From Actinoalloteichus caeruleus DSM 43889 (GTDB taxonomy: Bacteria > Actinomycetota > Actinomycetes > Mycobacteriales > Pseudonocardiaceae), in contig NZ_AUBJ02000001.1 in NCBI RefSeq assembly GCF_000429185.2, positions 868,001 through 932,000 on the forward strand: a DNA stretch of 64,000 nucleotides, given 5' to 3'. Shown here piece after piece: positions 54,417 to 63,598 of the stretch. The notes under the pieces were generated by a model. The model made no database searches. It saw only the letters and a program-made list of their open reading frames with translations, and was not told where the DNA came from. How positions within the stretch are numbered: position 1 is the first letter of the stretch; every line of letters starts with the position of its first letter. The translations under genes were made by a program, and so were the position numbers.

Positions 54417-54532
54417 CCGGGGACCGACCACGGCGAGGAAACCCGACGGCGCGCCCCACCCCGGATCCCACCCCGGGGCCGGAGCGCCACCTCCGACCGG
54501 CGCCCGCGACGGCCAGGGCGGGACACGCGCGG

Positions 54533-55513
54533 TCAGGCCCGGCGCAGCCGCGCCAGGATGCCCTCGAGGTCACGGGTGAACATGTCATGGCGGAAGAAGT
54601 GCCCACCCGGCGCCTCATGCGCCTCGTGCGGGATACCAGCACCATCCAACACGGCGCGGAACTCCCGTTGCCCGGCGAGCACCTGACCCTCGTTGACGGT
54701 GTCGAACCAGTTCACCGGGTCAGGGCTGCTCCCCGCCACCAGGAAAACCCGCTTGCCCCGGTAGCTCTCCACGCGTTCGACCGGGTTGTCCGCGCTGACC
54801 CGTGCCTCGTCCCACGGCACGCCGTACACGGTCCCGCCGGCCAGGTCCAACGCACCCGAGGACAGGTTGGCCCAGTGCACCACCAGCCCGGCATCCCGAC
54901 GCAGGCTCGCCGGACCGGAGTGGGAGCTCACCGACGCGAAGTGCCCGAAGTACTTCGCCGCGTACTTCAGGGCCCCGAACCCGCCCATCGAGAACCCGGC
55001 GACCCCACGCCCGTCGTACTCGGCGTAGGTGCGGAAGTGCGCGTCGATCCAGGGGAGGAGCTGGTGGATGTGGAAGTCCTCCCAGTTCCGAGGACCGGTG
55101 AGCGAACTGACCGGGTTGGAGTACCACCCGGCGTGCCCGCCGTCGGGCATCACGACGATGATCGGCTTGCCCCGGGTCAGCTCCCGGATCCCCTCCCGGT
55201 CGAAGCTGATGAAGTCCTGGTCCAGGCCGCCACCGTGCAGCAGGTAGAGCACGGGGTAGGTGCGACCGCTGGTGTGGTAGTCCTCGGGCAACAGGACGTT
55301 GACCGCCGGGTTCCACCCGATCGCGTCGGTGGCGAACCGGTAGTACCACATGCGGGGGTCGTCCTCGCCGCGTTCCACGACGGTCAGCCCGTGACGCGCC
55401 ACGGGTGACGCGGCGGCCGAGGCCACCGTGCCCCCCGCGCCAAGGGCCACCGCCGCGGTGACACCACCCACGGCTTTGAACAGAGTCCTGCGAGTGGGGC
55501 GAAAATCGCGCAC
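54533..55513 (-). CDS. Tat-exported esterase of the Esterase D/mycolyltransferase fold
   Basis: 326 residues. The N-terminal twin-Arg signal TRRTLFKAVGG plus an Ala-rich hydrophobic core leads to a cleavage region near ASAAAS. Alpha/beta hydrolase with YPVLYLLHGGGLDQDF (oxyanion), IIVVMPDGGHAGWYSN, GVAGFSMGGFGALKYA (nucleophile Ser in GFSMGG) and PGGHFFRHD (catalytic His). Similar to putative esterases and antigen-85-like proteins. GAGGAGG before GTG 55513. Acts outside the cell or at the wall; substrate not known. Confidence 0.87.
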   Translation of the reverse strand: MRDFRPTRRTLFKAVGGVTAAVALGAGGTVASAAASPVARHGLTVVERGEDDPRMWYYRFATDAIGWNPAVNVLLPEDYHTSGRTYPVLYLLHGGGLDQDFISFDREGIRELTRGKPIIVVMPDGGHAGWYSNPVSSLTGPRNWEDFHIHQLLPWIDAHFRTYAEYDGRGVAGFSMGGFGALKYAAKYFGHFASVSSHSGPASLRRDAGLVVHWANLSSGALDLAGGTVYGVPWDEARVSADNPVERVESYRGKRVFLVAGSSPDPVNWFDTVNEGQVLAGQREFRAVLDGAGIPHEAHEAPGGHFFRHDMFTRDLEGILARLRRA

Positions 55514-55775
55514 GTGACCTCCTCGTGGAGAAGTGACCGATCCTGCGCTGGTGACAGGAGCGATTCACAGCGTGTCATCCGCCCGGTGCGTCCCGAGGGG
55601 TTTCGGGGAAAACACCCTGTGCTCACCCGAGCACCGATCGCGACGACGCGCCCGATCACGTGGCCGTGGGAGGGGTGGGAACACGCGCTCGCCGTGCGAG
55701 ACGAACTGTCGGCACCGGCCCTCACCCGCATGGAGCGGCAGGCACCGAACGCGCCCCGCCCGGGACCACACCCCC

Positions 55776-56780
55776 TCAACTCCCCCGGAAGGTGCGGCGG
55801 TAGGCGTCGGGCGAGACGCCCACCACCGCCCGCAGGTGGTGGCGCAGCGCCGGCGCCGTTCCCAGCCCCACCGCCCTGGCCACCGCCTCCACCGGAAGGT
55901 CGGTGCGTTCCAACAGTTCACGGGCGCGTTCGACGCGCTGCCGCGTCAGCCACCGCGACGGTGAGGTCCCCACCTCCAGTCGGAACCTGCGGGTGAACGT
56001 CCGCACACTCATCGACACCCGCGCCGCGAGATCGGACAGGGCCAGGGGATCAGCGAGGTGGTCCAGCGCCCACTCCCGCGCCGGCCCGGTCCCACCCGCC
56101 GCCGGCCGGGTGACGGGGTTGGGCACGAACTGCGCCTGGCCTCCTTCCCGGTGCGGCGGCACCACGGTGGCCCTGGCGACCTCGTTGGCGACCGACGCCC
56201 CGTGGTCGGAGCGGATCATGTGCAGGCACAGGTCGATGCCGGCGGCCTCGCCGGCGGCGGTCAGCACGTCGCCGTTGTCGGTGTAGAGCACGTTCTCGTC
56301 CACCCGCACCCCCGGGTACACGCGCCGCAGGTGCGCCGCCGACTTCCAGTGGGTGGTGGCGACCCTGCCCTCGAGCAGTCCGACGGCGGCGAGCAGGAAC
56401 GCCCCGGTGCAGACCGAGGCGATGCGCGTCCCAGGACGGGCCCGCGACAGCACCGGACCGTAGGCCGCGGCCAGCGCGGCCGGCTCCAGCCGCTCATCCT
56501 CCTCGTGGGAGGCGGGAACGATCAGCGTGTCGCAACGGGCCACCGCCTCGGGGCCGTGCTCGACCCGCACCTCGAAATCCGCGTCGCTGCGCAGGAACCC
56601 CGGAACGGCCGCGCAGGTCACCACCTCGTACAACGGGTCTCCGGTGGGGGAGCGGGCCTGCCGGAACAGCTGGTGCACGGCACCCAACTCGAGGGGCATC
56701 ACGCCGTGGCGGACGAACACCGCGACGCGGATCGGTTCCGACGCGGCGGCAGTGGTGACGATGGCCCGAATCCTTCCCAC
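55776..56780 (-). CDS. GlxA-type AraC-family regulator
   Basis: 334 residues. A DJ-1/PfpI-like N-terminal domain (~17-190: VAVFVRHGVMPLELGAVHQLF, IASVCTGAFLLAAVGLLEGRVATTHW with the nucleophile-elbow Cys) is followed by two AraC HTHs (~235-334; LSDLAARVSMSVRTFTRRFRLEVGTSPSRWLTRQRVERARELLE, then VGVSPDAYRRTF). Regulates the divergent NAD(P)H:quinone-reductase-like gene, 85 bases away, in many genomes. Confidence 0.9.
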   Translation of the reverse strand: MGRIRAIVTTAAASEPIRVAVFVRHGVMPLELGAVHQLFRQARSPTGDPLYEVVTCAAVPGFLRSDADFEVRVEHGPEAVARCDTLIVPASHEEDERLEPAALAAAYGPVLSRARPGTRIASVCTGAFLLAAVGLLEGRVATTHWKSAAHLRRVYPGVRVDENVLYTDNGDVLTAAGEAAGIDLCLHMIRSDHGASVANEVARATVVPPHREGGQAQFVPNPVTRPAAGGTGPAREWALDHLADPLALSDLAARVSMSVRTFTRRFRLEVGTSPSRWLTRQRVERARELLERTDLPVEAVARAVGLGTAPALRHHLRAVVGVSPDAYRRTFRGS

Positions 56781-56865
56781 TCTGGCCGGTGGACCGCTTG
56801 TCCCACCCTCGGCCGCCGACCATTCTCGCTGGCGGATGGACGCACGTCGAGACAGGAGATGACCG

Positions 56866-57642
56866 ATGAAGGTGTTGTGGGTCTTCGCTCACCCCGAACC
56901 CGCCTCGCTCAGCGCCGCCCTGCGGGACGAGGGCCTCGCGGCGCTCACCGAGGACGGGCACGACCACCGCGTGTCCGACCTCTACGCGATGGGGTGGAAG
57001 GCCGTGGTGGACCGGGAGGACTTCCCCGGGGAGGCCCCGACGGACCGGTTGGTGATCACCCAGGCCTCCCGGCGGGGCTACCAGGGCGGCACGTTGAGCG
57101 AGGACATCCTGGCGGAGCAGGAGAAACTCGACTGGGCGGACGCGGTCGTGTTCCAGTTCCCGCTCTGGTGGTACGGCATGCCCGCCATCCTCAAGGGCTG
57201 GTTCGACCGGGTGTTCGTCAAGGGCTACGCCTACGGCGTCCGGGAGAACGGTTCCTCGGGGCGCACCCTGCGCTACGGGCAGGGACGGTTGTCGGGCAAG
57301 CGGGCACTGACGGTGGTGACGGTCGGCGGACCGGAACCCACCTTCGAACCCCGGGGCATCAACGGTCAACTCGACCACGTGTTGTTCCCGCTGCTGCACG
57401 GAACCCTCTGGTACACGGGGATGTCGGCGCTGCCGCCGGTGGCGGTCCACGGCGCGGACCGTCTCTCCGAGGAGGACTACGGGGTGGCGGCGCGGCGGGT
57501 GCGGGCAGCGGTGTCGACCCTCGCCGACACCGACCCGATCGCCTACCGCACCCAGAACGGGGGCGACTACGACGACCGCTTGGTCCTGCGCCCCCACCTC
57601 GCGGCGGGCCGGTCGGGCCTGTCGGTGCACGTCGCGGACTGA
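56866..57642 (+). CDS. NAD(P)H:quinone oxidoreductase-like flavoprotein
   Basis: 258 residues of the flavodoxin-like NQO1/MdaB/KefF group: VLWVFAHPEPASLSAALRDEGL (FMN/FAD phosphate), then DAVVFQFPLWWYGMPAILKGWFDRVFVKGYAYG and GGPEPTFEPRG. Reduces quinones by two electrons with NAD(P)H, avoiding semiquinone radicals. AGGAGATGACCG before ATG. Divergent from the GlxA-type regulator. Confidence 0.9.
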   Translation: MKVLWVFAHPEPASLSAALRDEGLAALTEDGHDHRVSDLYAMGWKAVVDREDFPGEAPTDRLVITQASRRGYQGGTLSEDILAEQEKLDWADAVVFQFPLWWYGMPAILKGWFDRVFVKGYAYGVRENGSSGRTLRYGQGRLSGKRALTVVTVGGPEPTFEPRGINGQLDHVLFPLLHGTLWYTGMSALPPVAVHGADRLSEEDYGVAARRVRAAVSTLADTDPIAYRTQNGGDYDDRLVLRPHLAAGRSGLSVHVAD

Positions 57643-57978
57643 GCGGGATGGACGCGCCGGCCGGGGGCCGCCCGACGGGTGCGGGCAGTCCGGAGGCCCG
57701 TGGTGCGCCGGAGCTCGGCCACGTCCGTGGACGGGCCCGACCCGATGGACCGCGCCACCCCGGATGCCGACCGCCATGGCCGTCCTCGACCAGTGGGCAT
57801 GACTCCGGACCCGCCGGCCCTCCGTCCCCGCTGGCACGCTGCCGGCACACCGCCCACGATCGGCGGCGGCCCCGCCTGCCCGCGGCGGACCGGGCAGACA
57901 TGTGCCCGGGGCCCGACTCCGCCGGGGCGCGCCGAGGAACCCGACGACCCTGGCGGAGACCCGACCGGCGATCGACGA
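57643..57978. other. Intergenic, no gene seen
   Basis: About 335 bases of GC-rich spacer between convergent quinone reductase and acetyltransferase genes; no support for a gene. Confidence 0.45.
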
Positions 57979-58557
57979 TCAGCCCGACGGGGTCGCCCCG
58001 GGCTCCAGGGACCGGATCACCCGGGCGGGGTTGCCCACCGCCACCACGTTCGCCGGCAGATCCCTGGTCACCACCGCGCCCGCGCCGACCACCGTGTTCT
58101 CCCCGATCGTCACCCCCGGGCAGACGATCACCCCGCCCCCGAGCCACACGTTGTCCCCGATCGTGATCGGTTCCGCCGACTCCCACCGCGCGCGCCGCCG
58201 CACCGGGTCCAGCGGGTGCGTCGGGGTCAACAGCTGCACGTTGGGGCCGATCTGCGTGTCGGATCCGATCGAGATGCGCGCGACGTCGAGCAGGACGACA
58301 CCGAAGTTGATGAAGGTCCCCGCGCCGATCGTCACCTGGTACCCGTAGTCCAGGCCCAACGGAGGTCGGATCTCCACCCCGTCCCCGACCGCGCCGAGCA
58401 GCTCCTCCAGGATCGTCCGGCGCAGGGCGTCCTCGCCGGGGTGCGCGGTGTTGTACCGGTGGGACAGGTTCGCGGCCCGGCGGCGGTCGGCGTCGAGCTC
58501 GACGTCGTCAGCGAGGTAGGGCTCCCCGGCGAGCATGCGTTCCTTCTGGCTCGGCAA
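57979..58557 (-). CDS. Maltose/galactoside-type O-acetyltransferase
   Basis: 192 residues. The N-terminal mac domain (SQKERMLAGEPYLADDVELDADRRRAANLSHRYN) is followed by left-handed beta-helix hexapeptide repeats (~75-175: IGAGTFINFG, ISIGSDTQIGPNVQLLTPTHPLDP with the catalytic His, ITIGDNVWLGGGVIVCPGVTIGENTVVGAGAVVT and VGNPARVI). TTG 58557 was chosen: AAGGAAGGACC lies eight bases upstream and the protein then has normal length. The 3' part of the LysR frame overlaps its first 50 bases. Confidence 0.87.
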   Translation of the reverse strand: MPSQKERMLAGEPYLADDVELDADRRRAANLSHRYNTAHPGEDALRRTILEELLGAVGDGVEIRPPLGLDYGYQVTIGAGTFINFGVVLLDVARISIGSDTQIGPNVQLLTPTHPLDPVRRRARWESAEPITIGDNVWLGGGVIVCPGVTIGENTVVGAGAVVTRDLPANVVAVGNPARVIRSLEPGATPSG

Positions 58558-59884
58558 CGCGGTGGTCCTTCCTTCTCCCGTGGACCCGGGGGCCCCGGGC
58601 ACGCCACCCGATGATCTCGCGGTCCTCGGCGGCTGTCGACGGTGTCATCCCGTTGCCGCCGCACGCCGGCGGGGGAGACGGCCGCTCGGGCGACCCGAGC
58701 AGCATCCGCTCCACCGACTCCCGGTGGTCTCCGGCGGGAATCGCGCCTGGGTGGTCCGCACCTGCTGCGACCGGAGCGGCGGGCCGGCTGCGTCCCGGTG
58801 ACTCGCGGTCGCTCTCCGCCCGGGGCGGGCGACGTCGGGAGCCCGTGCCGTGGACGGGAGGAGTCCTCCTCGACCAGCCACACGAGGCGCTGTCGGTCAC
58901 CTCCCGTCCCGTTCGAGGGGTTTCGCCTCCCTCCCATCGGCGGGGGTTCGCTGCCCCCCCAGCCTGGTGGGCCGTCGACACGATCATGCCGGGACACGCG
59001 GGCGCCGTCCGGCTGGGAGGCGGGGGTGGGGTGTCGCGGAGCCTGGCGGCCGTGGCGACGAGCGATGCGACGGCCGGACTGTACCCGCTGGGAGGCCAGG
59101 CGATCACCGTCGTTACCCGTGGCGCGTCGATGACGGGCACCGCGACGTGCGCGGGCCACTGCCAGGCACGGCTGGAGGCGGGGATGACCAGCAGCGTCCT
59201 GCCCAGCGCCACCAGCTGGGCGAGTTGCGACTGGCTGCGCACCTCCGGTCCGGGCCCGTCCGGGTAGGACCCGTCGATCCGGGGCCACCGCGCGATGGGC
59301 AGGTCCGGTACGTCCTGGACGTCGGCCAGCGTGAGCTGCTCGAGCGCCGCGAGCGGATGCCCCGCGGGGAGCAGCGCGACCTGACCTTCGACACAGAGGT
59401 CCTCGGTGTCGAACCCGGCGAGGTCGTCGAACGGTCGGTGCATGACCGCCACGTCGGCGCGCCCGTCGCGCAGCAGCCGTGCCTGCTCGCCGACCTCACA
59501 CGGCAGGACCTCGATCGGTACCGCACCAGGTTCGTCGTCCAGCGTGTCGAGGAGCCGTCGCAGCAGTTCGTGGGATGCCCCGGCCTTGGTCGTGAGCACC
59601 AGCGGACGGGCCGGGTCCCCGGCTCGCCGCGTCCGCCGCGCGACGGCGGCGACCGCGTCGAGGGCCACCCTGGCCTCGCGGAGCATGACTTCGCCGGCTG
59701 CGGTGAGCGCCACGCCACGACGGTTGCGGTCCAGCAGGGAGACGCCGAGCCGTCGTTCGAGCTGGCTGATCGCGCGGGAGAGCGGTGGCTGCGCGATCCC
59801 GAGCCGGCGGGCGGCGCGTCCGAAGTGCAGTTCCTCGGCGAGGGCGACGAAGTACCTGAGCTGGCGAGTCTCGAGGTCATGCAC
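58508..59884 (-). CDS. LysR-family regulator with an abnormal C-terminal extension
   Basis: 458 residues, versus ~300 for the family. HTH: LETRQLRYFVALAEELHFGRAARRLGIAQPPLSRAISQLERRLGVSLLDRNRRGVALTAAG. The effector domain ends around LVATAARLRDT (~residue 287). The last ~165 residues are Pro/Arg/Gly-rich without family features and overlap the start of the acetyltransferase gene. A lost stop or indel near 59000 would explain this. It starts at a GTG just before the dyad at 59901. Controls the divergent SDR. Confidence 0.85.
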   Translation of the reverse strand: MHDLETRQLRYFVALAEELHFGRAARRLGIAQPPLSRAISQLERRLGVSLLDRNRRGVALTAAGEVMLREARVALDAVAAVARRTRRAGDPARPLVLTTKAGASHELLRRLLDTLDDEPGAVPIEVLPCEVGEQARLLRDGRADVAVMHRPFDDLAGFDTEDLCVEGQVALLPAGHPLAALEQLTLADVQDVPDLPIARWPRIDGSYPDGPGPEVRSQSQLAQLVALGRTLLVIPASSRAWQWPAHVAVPVIDAPRVTTVIAWPPSGYSPAVASLVATAARLRDTPPPPPSRTAPACPGMIVSTAHQAGGAANPRRWEGGETPRTGREVTDSASCGWSRRTPPVHGTGSRRRPPRAESDRESPGRSRPAAPVAAGADHPGAIPAGDHRESVERMLLGSPERPSPPPACGGNGMTPSTAAEDREIIGWRARGPRVHGRRKDHRVAEPEGTHARRGALPR

Positions 59885-59900
59885 GAACGAAGCCTACCGA

Positions 59901-59921
59901 CTGATACCTGCCGGGTATCAG
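59901..59921. promoter_or_regulatory. LysR operator between LysR and SDR genes
   Basis: CTGATACC-TGCCG-GGTATCAG, perfect 8-base arms. ATAC-N7-GTAT is the classical T-N11-A LysR box. It is 17 bases upstream of the LysR start and 47 before the SDR start. Confidence 0.75.
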
Positions 59922-59967
59922 AGCCTACGGACTCGATCTTGGACACCGACCGGGCGACGCGGGAAGC

Positions 59968-60696
59968 ATGGATCAGGTGAACGACACGAAGACCGCGCTG
60001 GTCACCGGCGCGAACAAGGGCATCGGCTTCGCCATCGCACAGGGCCTCGGGATGATCGGCTTCACCATCGCGGTGGGCGCGCGCGACGACACCCGACGCG
60101 AGGACGCCGTCGACCGCCTGGGTGCCACCGGTATCACGGCGTTCGGGGTCTCCCTCGACGTCACCAGTGACGAGAGCGCCGGCGCGGCGGCCGAGGCCGT
60201 CGAGCGGAGGGCGGGTCGGCTCGACGTGCTCGTCAACAACGCGGGCATCGCCGGTCGCGCCGACAATGGCAGGCAGGACCCGACGACGCTCGACCTCGAC
60301 GTCCTCCGCACCGTCCTCGACACGAACGTCCTCGGAGTCGTTCGGGTGACCAACGCGATGCTCCCGCTGCTCAGCCGCGCCGACGCACCACGCATCGTCA
60401 ACGTGTCGAGCACCATGGGATCGCTGGCACTGGGTGCCGGCGGACCACTCATGGCCGCGTACGCACCCTCGAAGTCCCTGCTCAACAGCATGACCGCGCA
60501 GTACGCCCGCCGGCTCGCCGACACCCCCGTCATCGTGAACGCGTGCTGTCCCGGCTTCGTGGCGACCGACTTCACCGGCTTCGACGCGCCCCGGACCCCC
60601 GAGCAGGGCGCCGCGATCGCCATCCGGCTCGCCACCCTCCCCGACGACGGGCCCCGAGGCGGTTTCTTCGACGACGGCGGCACCGTCCCCTGGTGA
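59968..60696 (+). CDS. Short-chain dehydrogenase/reductase (carbonyl-reductase-like)
   Basis: 242 residues. TGANKGIGFAIAQGL (the KGIG form typical of carbonyl-reductase SDRs), GARD (NADPH), VLVNNAGIAGR, NVSSTMGSL (Ser), YAPSKSLLN (Tyr-Lys) and NACCPGFVATDFTGF. The C-terminal RLATLPDDGPRGGFFDDGGTVPW is complete. Reduces carbonyls or quinones with NADPH. Paired with the divergent LysR gene. Confidence 0.9.
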   Translation: MDQVNDTKTALVTGANKGIGFAIAQGLGMIGFTIAVGARDDTRREDAVDRLGATGITAFGVSLDVTSDESAGAAAEAVERRAGRLDVLVNNAGIAGRADNGRQDPTTLDLDVLRTVLDTNVLGVVRVTNAMLPLLSRADAPRIVNVSSTMGSLALGAGGPLMAAYAPSKSLLNSMTAQYARRLADTPVIVNACCPGFVATDFTGFDAPRTPEQGAAIAIRLATLPDDGPRGGFFDDGGTVPW

Positions 60697-61013
60697 TCCC
60701 GACATCGGGGCCGCGCTCCTGACCCGAGCCGGCGCCGGCGGCACACCGAGCTGTCGATCGACTCCGGCGCGACCACACCCCGACCGAGGCCTGACCCGCC
60801 GACTGCCGGACACCGCCCCGCGTCCCGTCAGCCAACCCACCGCCCGCCGGCACACCCCGCAGTGGGGCATGGAGGGGGAGCGGCCCGCCCGAACACCGCC
60901 CGGCGACGGTCCGGAACGGGCCATCCGACACCCCGCCCCGGACCGGCACACGCGGCCCCCGCGCTCCGCCGAACTGCCAGAATGATCAGGGGAGAGGAAG
61001 GGACGGTCCCGGC
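60697..61013. other. Intergenic, no gene seen
   Basis: 317 bases between the SDR and the recombinase. Only the AGAGGAAGG ribosome-binding region of the recombinase is evident. Confidence 0.45.
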
Positions 61014-62093
61014 ATGCGACTGGCACACCACGAACCCGGCACCCCGAGGACGACCACGATCGCCGGCGGGACGGCGCAGGTCGTCACCAACTCCGGGCTC
61101 GGCGGTGACTCGACGTTGATCCTCACCGCCACCGCGCGCACCGGGCACAGCGTCGCCGCGCTCGTCTCCGCCTGGCTCGGTTCCTTCACCGAATCCCACG
61201 ACACCCGCGCCGCCTACGGCCGGGACCTGCGGGAGTACCTGTCCTGGTGCGCGGCCCGGAGCCTCGACCCCCTCACCACGCGCCTGCCCGAAGTGCAGAT
61301 GTACGCCACCGAACTCGCCGCCGCGCTCAACCCCCGCACCGGCCGCCCCTTCGCCGCCTCCACCCGCGCCAGGAAACTGGCCGCGGTCTCCAGCTGGTAC
61401 ACCTTCCTCGTCCGCGCCGGGGCGATCGACGCCAACCCCGCCCGGGACGCCGCCCGCCCCCGGTACGACCGCCGCCACTCGCCGACCTCCACCGTCACCG
61501 AACGGCAGGCCGCCGAGATGATCAACGTCAGCCGCCGCCACACCCACCGCACCCTCGGCACCCAGGGCGCCGCACTGGCGATGGTGCTGCTCATCGACCT
61601 GGGCATCCGCGTCTCCGAACTGTGCAACGCCAACCTGGGGGACCTGGGGCACCGCGACGGGCTGCGCACCCTGACCATCCGCATGAAGGGCGGCAAGATC
61701 CGCACCCGACCGATCCCCGCCCAGCTGACGCCCCTGCTCGACTCCTACCTGGCCACTCGCCGCACCGCCGGTGTCACCGCCCCGCTCCTGGCCACCGTCG
61801 AAGGCCAGCGCGTCAACCGCCACCAGATCTACCGGCTGGTGCAACGCCTGGCCGCCGAAGCAGGGGTCCCCATGCCCGACCGCATCACCCCGCACTCCAT
61901 GCGCCACGCCTTCAACACCATCGCCCGGGAACGCGGAGCCGCCCTGGAGGACCGCCGTGACGCGCTCGGCCACTCCTCCGCCGCCGTGACCCAGCTCTAC
62001 GACCACGTCGCCCTCTCGGTGACCCGCGACCCCGCTCACCTGGTCGCCGCCGCCACCGCCGCCCCCGAGCCCACACCGCCCACCCCCGGCTGA
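61014..62093 (+). CDS. Tyrosine recombinase/integrase
   Basis: 359 residues. The N-terminal SAM-like core-binding domain (~50-150: SVAALVSAWLGSFTESHDTRAAYGRDLREYLSWCAARSL) is followed by a catalytic domain with R199 (GIRVSEL), K225/K228 (MKGGK), H294-x2-R297 (PHSMRH), H320 (ALGHSS) and nucleophile Y329 (QLYDHV). All pentad residues are present, so it should be active in strand exchange. XerC/D-like size, without the long arm-binding domain of phage integrases. No att repeat was found beside it. In tandem with the coiled-coil gene 146 bases on. Confidence 0.9.
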   Translation: MRLAHHEPGTPRTTTIAGGTAQVVTNSGLGGDSTLILTATARTGHSVAALVSAWLGSFTESHDTRAAYGRDLREYLSWCAARSLDPLTTRLPEVQMYATELAAALNPRTGRPFAASTRARKLAAVSSWYTFLVRAGAIDANPARDAARPRYDRRHSPTSTVTERQAAEMINVSRRHTHRTLGTQGAALAMVLLIDLGIRVSELCNANLGDLGHRDGLRTLTIRMKGGKIRTRPIPAQLTPLLDSYLATRRTAGVTAPLLATVEGQRVNRHQIYRLVQRLAAEAGVPMPDRITPHSMRHAFNTIARERGAALEDRRDALGHSSAAVTQLYDHVALSVTRDPAHLVAAATAAPEPTPPTPG

Positions 62094-62227
62094 TCCCCAC
62101 CCCGCCCGTCGACGCCAGGCGCCTCGGCGCACCGGCCCCGGACGCACCGCTGCCGCCGGGCACCCGCGTCCCGGGCGGGCACCGCGACCGACCGGCGCAC
62201 CTCCCGCCGCCCCCCAACCGGGAATGC

Positions 62228-62239
62228 CAAGATACTGCG
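62228..62239 (+). promoter_or_regulatory. Probable -10 box of the coiled-coil gene
   Basis: CAAGAT (62228-62233) lies six bases before GTG 62240, which has no ribosome-binding site; a leaderless transcript is likely. Confidence 0.4.
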
Positions 62240-63442
62240 GTGTCCGACGACGCCCCGCCTCCGCACTCCGACACCGCACCCGACGCGCCAGCCCCGGGGG
62301 AACACCAGCCACCCGAGCACCCCACGACGACCAGCAGCGCCCTGCCCCAGCCCACCGGCACCTGCAACTACCCCGACTGCGGACGTCCGGTGTTCCGGGC
62401 CCCCGGCCCCGGACGGCCCTCCGAGTACTGCGACCGCCCCGACCACACCCGGTGGCGGGCCTGGCGGGAACGGCAACGACGCCAGGAACCCACCCCCGCC
62501 AACGTCACCGTGACGAAACCCGCTGGACCGGTCACCGCCGCCACCGGGAGGGCAGCGGACCTGCTCGACGAGTTCCGCACCCTGTCCCACCAACTGTCCA
62601 AGGTCCTCGCCGGCGCCGTCAGCGAACTGTCCACCATCTCCGACCCCGCCGCCAGCCAGGAACAGATCCAGCAGATCCAGGCCGAAGGCGCCCGCCGGAT
62701 CGCCGAGGCCGAGACGGCGCTCCTCGTCGCCCAACGACAGCGCCGCGACGCCGACGACGCCCGCCGCGCCGCCGAACAGGCCACCGAGGACGCCATCGCC
62801 GCCGCGGAAGCCGCCGAAACCGAACGCACCACCGCACTCGCCGAACGCGACACCGCGCTCCGCGCCGCCGAACGGGACACCCGCCTGGCCCAGGAACAGG
62901 CGGAAGTCGCCCGCACCGAAGCCGAGGTCGCGATCGCCGCCGCACGCCGCGAGGCCACCGACAGCATCGAACAAGCCCGCGACCAGGCCGTTCGCCTCAC
63001 CGAGGCCGCCCGCCGGCAGGCGGCGCAGGACATCGACGCCATCCGCCGCGCCGCCGCCGAGGACATCAGCGCCGAACGGGAACTGCGGGAACAGGCCGCG
63101 GTCCGCGCCGAACGCGCCGACACCCTGACCCGACACGCCGAACGCCAGGTCGACGAACTGCGCGCCGAACTCTCCCGCGCCCGGGAGGAGACCACGCGGC
63201 TCCGCGAACACCACACCCAGGAGATCGACCAGCTCAACCAGCTCCTGGCCGAGCGGCAACGGGCCGCCACCGACGCCGCCAACCAGGCCCGTGACCTCGC
63301 CGCCGAACGCCTCGCCGCCCTCGAAGCGATCCGCGACCAGGCCCTCACCCGCGCCGAACGCGCCGAACGCCACCTCGACCGGCTCCTCGCCGAGCGGGAA
63401 CCCACTCACCCACCGCGCGCGGACACCCCCGCCCACGACTGA
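62240..63442 (+). CDS. KfrA-like coiled-coil protein with N-terminal Cys/His module
   Basis: 400 residues. An acidic Pro-rich start is followed by a compact Cys/His segment (~42-72: TCNYPDCGRPVFRAPGPGRPSEYCDRPDHTRW) that could bind zinc and DNA. A very long Ala/Glu/Arg-rich coiled coil follows (~95-385), similar in look to KfrA/plasmid-partition accessory proteins. Often, by pattern, such genes follow an integrase in actinomycetes; the role is unknown. GTG 62240 is probably leaderless. Confidence 0.7.
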   Translation: MSDDAPPPHSDTAPDAPAPGEHQPPEHPTTTSSALPQPTGTCNYPDCGRPVFRAPGPGRPSEYCDRPDHTRWRAWRERQRRQEPTPANVTVTKPAGPVTAATGRAADLLDEFRTLSHQLSKVLAGAVSELSTISDPAASQEQIQQIQAEGARRIAEAETALLVAQRQRRDADDARRAAEQATEDAIAAAEAAETERTTALAERDTALRAAERDTRLAQEQAEVARTEAEVAIAAARREATDSIEQARDQAVRLTEAARRQAAQDIDAIRRAAAEDISAERELREQAAVRAERADTLTRHAERQVDELRAELSRAREETTRLREHHTQEIDQLNQLLAERQRAATDAANQARDLAAERLAALEAIRDQALTRAERAERHLDRLLAEREPTHPPRADTPAHD

Positions 63443-63516
63443 TCACACCCCACCCGAGCAGCCCCCACCGGGGCCCGCGACAACCCCGACACCGGCCGCA
63501 CCGGACACGACCGGGT

Positions 63517-63522
63517 TAGAGT
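63517..63522 (+). promoter_or_regulatory. -10 box for the YigZ-like gene
   Basis: TAGAGT in GGGTTAGAGTCACC, ~77 bases before the start codon, is the only good -10 match in this spacer. Confidence 0.35.
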
Positions 63523-63598
63523 CACCACCGCCCACCCGACACGACCACCCACCCCGGCACCCGGACCGCCCCAGCGGCCAGAGGGAGGAAACGGCACC

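Noticed and set aside
61014-62093. Integrative element or prophage bounded by the recombinase
   Set aside because: No direct repeats, tRNA gene, replication, transfer or phage genes beside it within the window.
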